Positions 7,972-14,598 of a DNA stretch of 14,612 nucleotides are shown piece by piece; position 1 is the stretch's first letter; every line of letters starts with the position of its first letter. Position numbers and translations under genes: made by a program. This DNA comes from Thermoplasmata archaeon (GTDB lineage: Archaea > Thermoplasmatota > Thermoplasmata > Thermoplasmatales > Thermoplasmataceae), in assembly GCA_021793945.1 (NCBI GenBank), contig JAJYRT010000037.1, positions 1 to 14,612 of the forward strand, written 5' to 3'. The notes beneath the pieces were generated by a model, which was not told the DNA's origin, searched no databases, and saw nothing but the letters and a program-made list of their open reading frames with translations.

Positions 7972-8612
7972 CCCTTCAGTTCCTCCATCTTTTCATGAGT
8001 CTGTTTCTCAACCACCACAATTGATGTTATAACCACGAGGGCCAGAACGTCAAGGAAGACGCTTGCCTCTATTATCAGCGGAACAGGGAGAAGGAATATT
8101 GCAAACAGCACGAGGCCGTTCTCTTCCTCAACATAACCTATGATCTGCGTGAATGTTGATTTGCGCGACGCAATCAGGAACAGTCCCTGGAAGAAGAGAG
8201 TGAGCGGGAAAACAAGGACATCAGTGCCGGCAAGTACGCCAGATACCCTGAAGCTGGAGAACACTACGTAAAAAATGATGAAAACAGATATGACTATGAA
8301 TACCAGATCCAGAAGGAAGTAATAGGCCAGGTTCACGTTCGGTTCATATTTTATGCTGCTTTTCCCGGGTATTCTCTGCTCAAGGAAATAGCTGATCAGG
8401 AACCCTCGCAGTATGATTATCAGAACTCCCAGTATAAAAAAGTCTACGGATGCCTCAATGACTCCAATAACAAATGATATGGCAGCTATGAGAACAGACT
8501 GCACAAGCTGTGCCCTGACCATGGACCGAACGAATTCCTCTCCCTGAATGTAGAATGCAGAAATGGTAACGAGGGCAGCTACCAGGTAAATTCCGGTCTG
8601 TATCTGGGTCAA
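7968..8612 (-). CDS. hyfE: HyfE-like membrane subunit (NuoK-related)
   Basis: The 214-residue protein consists of about six to seven hydrophobic helices. The C-terminal signature of HyfE is clear: IGYVEEENG at 158-166, then E182 and D188 within the IIEASVFLDVL stretch. The first half contains E53 and the RGFLISYFLEQRIPGK loop at 69-84. HyfE subunits link the NuoH-like anchor to the antiporter subunits and correspond in part to NuoK. The start codon is TTG at 8612: the sequence reads TTGA, overlapping the stop of the anchor gene, and a near-perfect Shine-Dalgarno element lies just before it. A stand-alone ATG is not available nearby. Confidence 0.9.
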   Translation of the reverse strand: MTQIQTGIYLVAALVTISAFYIQGEEFVRSMVRAQLVQSVLIAAISFVIGVIEASVDFFILGVLIIILRGFLISYFLEQRIPGKSSIKYEPNVNLAYYFLLDLVFIVISVFIIFYVVFSSFRVSGVLAGTDVLVFPLTLFFQGLFLIASRKSTFTQIIGYVEEENGLVLFAIFLLPVPLIIEASVFLDVLALVVITSIVVVEKQTHEKMEELKG

Positions 8613-9571
8613 AGGATCACCTCTGAGAATATCAGGAAGAGTATGGAGAAAGTGAATGCAACAGCCAGGTAATCCATTATCCTGAACAGACGTAGCTTGG
8701 CAAGGGTGGTTTCAACAATGACAACAACAATGATCAGGAAGAGCCACTTGGCGACCATCACAGGAAAGTCGATCAGGAAAGCATATCCCGTGGAATAAAG
8801 TCCCCAGGGCACAAGGAAAACATTCAGGAGTACTGACCCGAGAAGGCACTGTTTCATGTAGGATGACCATTTCGATAGGGCAAGAAGCTTTCCGCTGTAT
8901 TCATAGACCAGACCCTCTTCTATCATTCCGAGTTCCATGACCCCGGACGACTCAACAGGGATCTTTCCTGTCTCATAGAGGAACAGCATGGCAAACGCAA
9001 GCGTTGAGAAGACATGATCAAGGGAGACAATGGATATGTCATTTGCAGTGAGAAAATGGTTGGTGACGTAGGGGTTGTTCGTTCCTGTCATAAGCGAGAC
9101 GGCAAAGAAAACTGTTATTAGCGTCCCCTCGGAAAGAAAGTTGAAAGACATGGCGCGGGAGACGCCCATAACCGAATAACTGTTCCCTGAGTCCATTGCT
9201 GCCAGCATCTTCACAAATGCCGCAAGGGAGAACAGTATCGCTCCTCCGAGAAAGTCGGCAGACGCAGTGAAAAACACCGGGTTGGGAATCAATACGGGAA
9301 TGATCAGCGCAATAAGGGAATATATCCCGAATAGCAGGTATGGTGAATATTTGAATATGTTACCGGATGGCTGGGGGATTACCGTCTCTTTCCTGATGAG
9401 TTTGGCGAGATCATGATATGGCTGAAATATGCCTGGACCCTTTCTGGACTCCACCCTGGCCTTCAGGTTAGCGAGAATGCCCGCAAACAGGGGAGCAAAC
9501 AGGACTACGAAAAAGTATTGCGAAACAGTTTCTTCCAACGTATGCAACAGCATGTCAACCACATTTGTCAA
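8609..9571 (-). CDS. hyfC: HyfC/HycD-like membrane anchor (NuoH family), first gene of the operon
   Basis: This subunit anchors the peripheral redox arm in the membrane. The 320-residue protein has about eight membrane helices and the family blocks: ESRKGPGIFQPYHDLAKLI at 41-59, MGVSRAMSF at 135-143 (usually SRE; the Glu is Ala140 here), YETGKIPVE at 199-207, E218/E219 followed by YEYSGKLLAL at 223-232, and ETTLAKLRLFR at 287-297. The start is uncertain. The longest reading starts at TTG 9571, and an in-frame ATG at 9553 would shorten it by six residues; neither has a convincing ribosome binding site. Two in-frame TGA codons lie just upstream, so the protein cannot start further up. A TATA-like box at 9654-9664 gives a leader of about 60 bases, unlike the leaderless neighbours. 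Confidence 0.92.
   Translation of the reverse strand: MTNVVDMLLHTLEETVSQYFFVVLFAPLFAGILANLKARVESRKGPGIFQPYHDLAKLIRKETVIPQPSGNIFKYSPYLLFGIYSLIALIIPVLIPNPVFFTASADFLGGAILFSLAAFVKMLAAMDSGNSYSVMGVSRAMSFNFLSEGTLITVFFAVSLMTGTNNPYVTNHFLTANDISIVSLDHVFSTLAFAMLFLYETGKIPVESSGVMELGMIEEGLVYEYSGKLLALSKWSSYMKQCLLGSVLLNVFLVPWGLYSTGYAFLIDFPVMVAKWLFLIIVVVIVETTLAKLRLFRIMDYLAVAFTFSILFLIFSEVIL
8614..8623 (-). promoter_or_regulatory. Strong Shine-Dalgarno element that fixes the TTG start of hyfE
   Basis: The minus strand reads GAGGTGATCC, a ten-base match to the complement of the conserved archaeal 16S rRNA 3' end. It lies within the last codons of the hyfC-like gene, and its GAGGTG core ends five bases before the TTG at 8612. 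It supports TTG as the true start and points to translational coupling. Confidence 0.7.
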
Positions 9572-9653
9572 CAGGCGTCATCAGCCGACAGGGCCGGCAG
9601 TTTTGCATAGCACTGGAAACGCCATTCCACCTTTCTGCTGCGAAATCGAACAG

Positions 9654-9664
9654 CAATATTTAAC
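9654..9664 (-). promoter_or_regulatory. TATA-like box for the hydrogenase-related operon
   Basis: The minus strand reads GTTAAATATTG. Transcription would begin near 9633, about 60 bases before the TTG of the first gene. No closer A/T-rich box lies in front of the operon, so this is the best candidate promoter for all six genes. Confidence 0.4.
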
Positions 9665-9747
9665 ATTTTTGAGCAAGAAATCTCACGATCTTCAGGGACT
9701 GGAGGATGCCACAGTTTTAAATTCTCTTCTTCAGCGGCAGTGCTTCC

Positions 9748-9755
9748 TTAATATA
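9748..9755 (+). promoter_or_regulatory. TATA-like box for the DedA-family gene
   Basis: TTAATATA is centred about 31 bases before the ATG at 9783, giving a leader of only a few bases. It supports the ATG at 9783 over longer readings of the same frame, which would run through the divergent promoter region. Confidence 0.45.
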
Positions 9756-9782
9756 CCGATTTATGTTCTTCCCAGAGATGCT

Positions 9783-10592
9783 ATGGCGACACTAAGCGAA
9801 GAGGATAGGAATGGCAGGGCTCATCGTTCCACGAAGGAGAGAATAAGGAGTGCGATAATAGCCAGTTACGGGAAGTACCTGCATTACGGAATGGTTCTAT
9901 CGCTCACCGCAATTGCCCTTTCTATACTGATTCTGTCAAACATCTCATTTCATTTCCTTCCGGCAGATATAATATCAGCGCACACCGAGGATATTATGTT
10001 CGGCCCTTTTTACGCTCTCGGCTATACAGGCTTCTTTATACTCACAATGTTCTCGCCACTGCCGGATTACATCATAGTACCCTTCTATGGATACCTGGCA
10101 TCCATCGGGCTGTTCAATCCCTACATCCTGTTCGTCGTTTCTGTTCTGGCCATGACGCTTCTTATGCAGATGGAATTCTTTGCAGGCAAGTACGGAGGAC
10201 GACCCCTCCTGTTAAGGGTGCTGAAATACTTCGGGGTGAAGGAACGGGAAATGGCTGTTGCTGAAAAATGGATCGACATGCACGGCATTTTCTCTGTATT
10301 TATCTTCACATTCATACCTTACGTCAAGACTGCAATGGCTCTAACCTCCGGGCTGCTTAAGATGCGGTCACTTGACTATCTCATTGCCAATCTCACGGGT
10401 TTTGCCATCAGGTTTTCAATCCTTATTTATGTTGGCTACAACGGGATAGACATAATATCAGATCTTGTCAACCCAGGATACGATTTCGTATCCTTCACTG
10501 CACTTGGGGTTGCTGCAGCATACGTAACCTTTTATTTTGTATATGTCAGGAAGAGAATGGCAGTAAGATCCGTGCCGCAGACGCAGCAATGA
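9783..10592 (+). CDS. DedA/VTT-family integral membrane protein
   Basis: The 269-residue protein starts with about 35 polar residues and then has about five to six hydrophobic segments. DedA marks are visible: SPLPDYIIVPFYGYLA at 91-106 (the acidic re-entrant loop), FAGKYGGR at 133-140, and FIPYVKTAMALTSGLLKM at 177-194, where the usual Arg of the RxxPxxR block is replaced by Lys182 and the first Arg by Thr176. The family is linked to lipid scrambling or carrier-lipid recycling and to membrane homeostasis. The frame is open upstream to 9429, but that part overlaps the divergent hyfC gene and its promoter. The ATG at 9783 has a TATA-like box at the right distance and a natural start (MATLSEEDRN). 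The FAH-family gene follows 34 bases later with its own promoter. Confidence 0.85.
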   Translation: MATLSEEDRNGRAHRSTKERIRSAIIASYGKYLHYGMVLSLTAIALSILILSNISFHFLPADIISAHTEDIMFGPFYALGYTGFFILTMFSPLPDYIIVPFYGYLASIGLFNPYILFVVSVLAMTLLMQMEFFAGKYGGRPLLLRVLKYFGVKEREMAVAEKWIDMHGIFSVFIFTFIPYVKTAMALTSGLLKMRSLDYLIANLTGFAIRFSILIYVGYNGIDIISDLVNPGYDFVSFTALGVAAAYVTFYFVYVRKRMAVRSVPQTQQ

Positions 10593-10596
10593 CAAC

Positions 10597-10605
10597 CAAT
10601 TTATT
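10597..10605 (+). promoter_or_regulatory. TATA-like box for the FAH-family gene
   Basis: CAATTTATT is centred about 26 bases before the ATG at 10627, which implies a leaderless transcript independent of the DedA gene upstream. Confidence 0.45.
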
Positions 10606-10626
10606 CCGCATAACTATGGCTTACCC

Positions 10627-11502
10627 ATGCAAATGGCAAACGTTATTCTGAAAGGCGAAGAGATCTGCGCTGTAAACACACAGGAGGGCCTTATTCCGGC
10701 ATACCAGCTGGCAGAACATCCCGGAAGCAAAAGGCATCCGTCCATTGCCGATGTGGTTGCTGATCCATCATACCTTTCCAGACTCCGGTCATCGTTGGAC
10801 AGGGGAAAGGGAGAATACGAGGCAATTGAAGAGAGCAGTGCCATGTTCTCTTCCCCACTGGGTAACCCTGAGAAGATACTTTGCATAGGCGTGAATTACC
10901 GGAACCATGCCCTGGAGACAAAAAAGGAGATACCGGATAATCCCACAGTATTCAGCAAATTCAACAACTCCATTGCGGCACATAACCAGGATATAGTCAT
11001 GCCAGATTCCGCCAGGCAGCTTGACTACGAAGGGGAGCTTGGCATAATGATTGGCAGGACAGCAAGGAAGGTATCCATTGAAGATTCAAGGGACTTCGTT
11101 TTTGGATTCTTTGTTGGAAATGACGTATCGGCAAGGGACCTTCAATACAGGACAACGCAGTGGCTGCTTGGCAAGACCTCCGATGGTTTCTTTCCTGCCG
11201 GGCCGTACATAACCACTGCGGATGAGATTGCCGACCCCCAGAACCTAAGAATAGTGACCAAACTTAATGGAGAAGTGAGACAAAATTCGAGCACAACCAG
11301 CATGATATTCAAGTGTGACTATCTTATAAGCTATCTATCGCAGTACATGACACTCCGCCCGGGTGACGTCATTTCCACAGGCACACCAGAAGGGGTGATT
11401 CTCGGGATGCCTCCGGAAAGGCGCGTATGGATCAAAAACGGTGACGTTGTTGAAGTCGCGATAGAAAATCTAGGGACCCTCAGGAACAAATTTGTTTCCT
11501 GA
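10627..11502 (+). CDS. Fumarylacetoacetate hydrolase (FAH) family protein
   Basis: The 291-residue protein has a short N-terminal domain (about 1-75) and a complete FAH catalytic domain. Landmarks are ILCIGVNYRNHALE at 84-97, with the H94/E97 dyad, metal ligands E135 and E137 in DYEGELGIMIGR, D166 in GNDVSARD, K183 in LGKTSDGFFPAGP, and STGTPEGV near the C-terminus. The family uses Mg2+ or Mn2+ for acylpyruvate hydrolysis, oxaloacetate decarboxylation, isomerisation of homoprotocatechuate-pathway intermediates, or dehydration of sugar acids. The sequence alone does not pick one; LGKTSDGFFP is closest to acylpyruvase/HpcE-like members. An in-frame ATG two codons later is an alternative start. 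The LigB-family gene lies 9 kb away and on the other strand, so a shared ring-cleavage pathway is only a possibility. Confidence 0.92.
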   Translation: MQMANVILKGEEICAVNTQEGLIPAYQLAEHPGSKRHPSIADVVADPSYLSRLRSSLDRGKGEYEAIEESSAMFSSPLGNPEKILCIGVNYRNHALETKKEIPDNPTVFSKFNNSIAAHNQDIVMPDSARQLDYEGELGIMIGRTARKVSIEDSRDFVFGFFVGNDVSARDLQYRTTQWLLGKTSDGFFPAGPYITTADEIADPQNLRIVTKLNGEVRQNSSTTSMIFKCDYLISYLSQYMTLRPGDVISTGTPEGVILGMPPERRVWIKNGDVVEVAIENLGTLRNKFVS

Positions 11503-11515
11503 TTGCACCCGCGGA

Positions 11516-11806
11516 TCAGTGTTTTTGCGCTGAAGCTGGTACTTTCTTTCCGATATGGACTTCAGCCTTGACCAACTCACCGGCCTCATTCTTTTCCATT
11601 GCCAGGTCGTAGGAGTAAATTCCAACAAGGTCCAGCTTTTCGCCTTCGCCATTCCAGAGGAACACCTCGTTGCTTGTGAATGATAATACCTTTGCATAGG
11701 TGTTATCAATGCGGTATCCGCCATCATGCCTGGATTTTTCCATAAATGCCTGTATTCCAGCGGATTCAACTTCGCCTCTCTTTCGGTTCATCTTTTTTCC
11801 TGCCAT
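11516..11806 (-). CDS. Hypothetical small protein, 96 residues
   Basis: I do not recognise this protein. The first 30 residues are basic and polar (GKKMNRKRGE). The remainder alternates hydrophobic and polar residues (YRIDNTYAKVLSF, NEVFLWNGEG, LDLVGIYSYDLAM), which suggests a small beta-rich cytoplasmic domain. It has no signal peptide, membrane segment or cysteine. It converges with the FAH-family gene: their stops are 13 bases apart. A TATA-like box centred about 26 bases before the ATG supports expression as a leaderless message. A second open frame on the same strand over 11470-11769 overlaps the FAH gene, has no promoter at a useful distance and a less natural composition, so I treat it as a shadow. 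Confidence 0.65.
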   Translation of the reverse strand: MAGKKMNRKRGEVESAGIQAFMEKSRHDGGYRIDNTYAKVLSFTSNEVFLWNGEGEKLDLVGIYSYDLAMEKNEAGELVKAEVHIGKKVPASAQKH

Positions 11807-11825
11807 GAGTAGATATGCTTTGGTT

Positions 11826-11837
11826 GATAATTAACTA
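11826..11837 (-). promoter_or_regulatory. TATA-like box for the 96-residue hypothetical gene
   Basis: The minus strand reads TAGTTAATTATC, centred about 26 bases before the ATG at 11806, so the transcript is probably leaderless. Confidence 0.4.
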
Positions 11838-11873
11838 AGAGGATGGTTTTCGGAATAGCGTTCCTAACTACGC

Positions 11874-12416
11874 TTATTTCTCTTGCGATAGGCGCAGCTG
11901 CGCACCGAAGGAACGCCTGAATTTCTGCAGCTTGGGGGATATTACTGCCCTGCAATACGGGGCACTTCCGTTCCGATTGTAGTAGTTGTGATGGTATTCC
12001 TCAGAGGGATAAAATGCCTGGAATTTTTCCACAGAAGTAACAAGGGGTCTCCTGTATTTCCCGGAACTCCTCATCTCCTGAACAACCCTGTCTATTGTCT
12101 CCTTCTGTGCGTCGTTGTAATAAAATATTGCTGACCTGTACTGCGTTCCAATATCCTCCCCCTGCCTGTTCAGGGAAGTGGGGTCATGAACATCGAAGAA
12201 GATTTCGAGTATGTCAGCCAGCGAAATTTCAGAAGGATCAAAAGATACCTTGACCACTTCAGCATGTCCAGTCCTTCCCGTGCAGACTTCCTCATACGTT
12301 GGGTTCGGAACCGTACCGCCGGAATAACCCGACTCGACCTTCTCTACGCCACGGACTTCGCTGAACACAGCTTCCGTACACCAAAAACAGCCACCACCAA
12401 GGACTATTTGCTCCAT
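11874..12416 (-). CDS. msrA: Peptide methionine-S-sulfoxide reductase MsrA
   Basis: MsrA reduces the S epimer of methionine sulfoxide in proteins and as free amino acid. The 180-residue protein is full length. The active-site block GGGCFWCTEAVF has the nucleophile C10 and a second cysteine, C13. The family blocks GYSGGTVPNPTYEEVCTGRTGHAE at 30-53 and DPTSLNRQGEDIGTQYRS at 78-95 are intact. C155 in PYC near the C-terminus is the likely recycling cysteine, with thioredoxin or a similar donor. The ATG directly follows the msrB stop (TAGATG), with a GGAGAGG ribosome binding site within the msrB 3' end, so the two are translated from one message. It has no signal peptide, which places it in the cytoplasm. 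Confidence 0.97.
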   Translation of the reverse strand: MEQIVLGGGCFWCTEAVFSEVRGVEKVESGYSGGTVPNPTYEEVCTGRTGHAEVVKVSFDPSEISLADILEIFFDVHDPTSLNRQGEDIGTQYRSAIFYYNDAQKETIDRVVQEMRSSGKYRRPLVTSVEKFQAFYPSEEYHHNYYNRNGSAPYCRAVISPKLQKFRRSFGAQLRLSQEK

Positions 12417-12788
12417 CTAGCTTTCCTCTCCTTCCTCAATGAACTTCATAGATATTGAGTTTACGCAGTGCCGGGTGTCCTTTGCTGTGAAGCCCTCTCC
12501 ATAAAAAACGTGTCCAAGATGTGCACCACAGTTTGCGCAGAGAATCTCTGTCCTGACTCCATCTGCATCAATGGATTTCTTGACGGCACCTGGTATCTCG
12601 GAATCAAAGCTGGGCCATCCGCAATGTGCATCAAATTTATCATCTGACCTGTACAATGGTGAATTGCACCTTCTGCAGACATAAGTGCCCTTCCTGAAAT
12701 TGTCTTCATATTCACCCGTAAACGGGGGCTCAGTACCCCTGTAAACAATAACCCTTTCCTCAGCCCTGGTCAGCTTGTTCCAGCCCAT
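12417..12788 (-). CDS. msrB: Peptide methionine-R-sulfoxide reductase MsrB
   Basis: MsrB reduces the R epimer and so complements the MsrA encoded just downstream. The 123-residue protein is complete: PPFTGEY at 21-27, zinc-binding cysteine pairs C38/C41 and C84/C87, the conserved CGWPSF at 56-61 with C56 as a possible resolving cysteine, H90 and H93 in GAHLGHVF, and the catalytic C108 in RHCVNSISM. The zinc-binding form is usually the more heat-stable one. It is the first gene of the msrBA operon. A TATA-like box centred about 24-26 bases before the ATG at 12788 indicates a leaderless transcript. Confidence 0.97.
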   Translation of the reverse strand: MGWNKLTRAEERVIVYRGTEPPFTGEYEDNFRKGTYVCRRCNSPLYRSDDKFDAHCGWPSFDSEIPGAVKKSIDADGVRTEILCANCGAHLGHVFYGEGFTAKDTRHCVNSISMKFIEEGEES

Positions 12789-12807
12789 TTTTGTACAATC
12801 TGCCGGA

Positions 12808-12815
12808 TTATTTAA
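12808..12815 (-). promoter_or_regulatory. TATA-like box for msrBA
   Basis: The minus strand reads TTAAATAA about 24 bases before the msrB ATG. The box is nearly symmetric and could also fire on the plus strand towards 12833. Confidence 0.45.
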
Positions 12816-12887
12816 CCGTTGCCAATTGAAATATGAATAACCATGTGATTGAGGGAATGGACTGGAAATTCAGCCGAAGCCCATCTA

Positions 12888-12900
12888 AAATTTATAATAA
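12888..12900 (+). promoter_or_regulatory. Strong orphan TATA-like box
   Basis: The plus strand reads AAATTTATAATAA, a very good archaeal TATA candidate, in the 234-base gap between msrB and the flippase gene. Predicted transcription would start near 12920, next to an ATG at 12923, but no recognised gene follows. Confidence 0.35.
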
Positions 12901-12922
12901 AACCGGTAAGGACGATCAGAGT

Positions 12923-13015
12923 ATGGGAACAACATTTTTTTCCTTCAGTGCTAGTGACTTTTTTTCTGGCCAGAGCGTAGATTGTAAAAAGGCAGAGATC
13001 AGAAATCAATGGTAG
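12923..13015 (+). CDS. Possible 30-residue small protein
   Basis: An ATG at 12923 opens a 30-codon frame (starts MGTTFFSFSASDFF, ends RNQW, one Cys) that ends eight bases before the convergent flippase stop. The only support is the strong TATA-like box centred about 28 bases upstream, which would give a leaderless message. Two T7 runs (12935-12941 and 12959-12965) lie inside the frame, and in archaea such runs can end transcription, so the product may instead be a very short RNA. The same frame extends up to an ATG at 12833 (60 codons). I do not recognise it. Confidence 0.2.
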   Translation: MGTTFFSFSASDFFSGQSVDCKKAEIRNQW

Positions 13016-13022
13016 TTCAAAA

Positions 13023-14567
13023 TTAATGGAGCATAATTATGGTGATTAACTTCCTTATCCTGGAATACCTTTCGGGAAACATGGAGATAACGAGATCATG
13101 ATCCTCCCTGCTGAATATCCTTATGTACCTGGCTGTTGCTGAATAGACCACAAGACCAAGAACTATATACATTATGATAAAGAAATTGCTATAGCTGACC
13201 ACACGGGTAAAAACTTCAGAAATAAACCATACGACAGCAAACATAATTGCAGAGGAGACCCAGATTTTCAGCATTCCTATTATGTCGAGGCCTGCGACTT
13301 TCTCATGGATTGCAAAAAAGGCCATTACCGAAAAGTTTGCGGCATAAACAGATGAAAAACCAACTGCCGCTCCGATAAGACCAAAACGCGGGATCAACAA
13401 AATAGACAGGATAACATTTGCTGAAAGGGAAGCAATGCTTGCGTATATGAACAGATGAGTTTTCCTGACAGAGGCTACCGCCTGGGTGAATATATTCTGG
13501 GAAACGAATACTGCCGAAAGGATCATTATAATGGCAAGTGGTATTGCTCCACCAGCGTAATTGGATCCTCCGAGCAGGAAAATTATCTCAGGTGCCAGGG
13601 CAGCTATGCCAAGCGCGGCTGGTACGTAAACAGACGAGAGGAGAAGTGACGATGCCTTCACGTGCTCGGAAATGTCACCCTTCCTCCCAACGGCAAAGAG
13701 GTAAGAGAACTTCGGCAGGAGCATATTGTTGAATGGAACAGCCAGAAAACCTATGCTGCTAGCTACCAGCAGGGCAAAATTATATACGCCTAAAGCCGAA
13801 AGGGACAGCAATCCGGTAACTATGAACCTGTCAGCATAGGCAGCGCCATAACCGATGATGCTGGAAAGCAGGATTGGAAATGAATATTTCATTATGACAT
13901 TCGTTCTAGTTCCAGCAGACTTGCGAGTGGCAAGGTAACTGTTAATTGTTTTGAACACCACGAGTGATTCAAGAAAAACTCCCAGAAAGATACCGATTAT
14001 CCACCCAATCACGATTGCGTCCAGGTCTCTCAGATAGAGGGCCATGCCAATGGCACCAAAGTAGTAAACGCCCCAGATCACTGAATTTATCAGCGCAGAC
14101 ACACGGAAGTTCTGAAGCCCCAGAAGGGATCCATTTAGAACACCGAAGAGAAGATTTCCAAGCAGGTCTATGCTTAGCAACCGCACCAGGCCTGAATACT
14201 GCGTATTGTGCAGGAATATTATTGAAACGTCGGTGCTCAGGAAAACGAGTGCAAGCGTGCCAAGGATGGCAAAAACAAATCCCCAGAAGATTATCTTGTA
14301 TATTGTCCACCTTGCAGCATGAAAATCGTTCTTTCCTATATGATATGAAATAAAATGCTGGGCAGCCGATCCCAGCCCGAAGGAAAACACTATACTGAAA
14401 AGCCCGACAACTGCAAGGAAGAATGCAATTGCTCCCACGGCTGTTGTGGTAAATAACCTGACAATAATTATATAAAAAATGGCGCCGGAGAAAAGCTGAA
14501 CCCCCGAACCGGTGAACTGGAATATTGCATCGATTCCAGTCGAGTGTTCATGGCTCAGCGTTGACAT
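13023..14567 (-). CDS. Polysaccharide/lipid-linked oligosaccharide flippase (Wzx/MVF-like)
   Basis: The 514-residue protein has about 14 hydrophobic helices and the layout of the polysaccharide-biosynthesis export family (MOP superfamily). Features include the N-terminal FQFTGSGVQLFSGAIFYII with the helix-breaking Gly and polar residues of helix 1, GLGSAAQHFISYHIGK at 63-78, SSIIGYGAAYADRFIV at about 236-251 (this block with Asp and Arg is typical) and a Lys/Arg-rich C-terminus. Such proteins turn lipid-linked glycans across the membrane, for example for N-glycosylation or surface polysaccharide. The window ends 45 bases upstream, so glycosyltransferase neighbours cannot be seen. The start is well placed: a TATA-like box lies about 25 bases before the ATG. 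Confidence 0.85.
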   Translation of the reverse strand: MSTLSHEHSTGIDAIFQFTGSGVQLFSGAIFYIIIVRLFTTTAVGAIAFFLAVVGLFSIVFSFGLGSAAQHFISYHIGKNDFHAARWTIYKIIFWGFVFAILGTLALVFLSTDVSIIFLHNTQYSGLVRLLSIDLLGNLLFGVLNGSLLGLQNFRVSALINSVIWGVYYFGAIGMALYLRDLDAIVIGWIIGIFLGVFLESLVVFKTINSYLATRKSAGTRTNVIMKYSFPILLSSIIGYGAAYADRFIVTGLLSLSALGVYNFALLVASSIGFLAVPFNNMLLPKFSYLFAVGRKGDISEHVKASSLLLSSVYVPAALGIAALAPEIIFLLGGSNYAGGAIPLAIIMILSAVFVSQNIFTQAVASVRKTHLFIYASIASLSANVILSILLIPRFGLIGAAVGFSSVYAANFSVMAFFAIHEKVAGLDIIGMLKIWVSSAIMFAVVWFISEVFTRVVSYSNFFIIMYIVLGLVVYSATARYIRIFSREDHDLVISMFPERYSRIRKLITIIMLH

Positions 14568-14584
14568 TGTGCTCTTGTATCATA

Positions 14585-14598
14585 GTATAAAAATAAAT
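14585..14598 (-). promoter_or_regulatory. TATA-like box for the flippase gene
   Basis: The minus strand reads ATTTATTTTTATAC, centred about 25 bases before the ATG at 14567, implying a leaderless transcript. Confidence 0.5.

Noticed and set aside
9429..9782. Upstream extension of the DedA frame, giving a 387-residue protein
   Set aside because: This part overlaps the 5' end of the divergent hyfC gene and its promoter, has no DedA-like sequence, and the ATG at 9783 has a TATA-like box at the right distance.
11470..11769. Alternative minus-strand frame of 99 codons over the hypothetical gene and the FAH 3' end
   Set aside because: It overlaps the FAH gene and has Trp/Arg/Met-rich shadow-like composition. 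The 96-codon frame fits between genes and has a promoter-like box.
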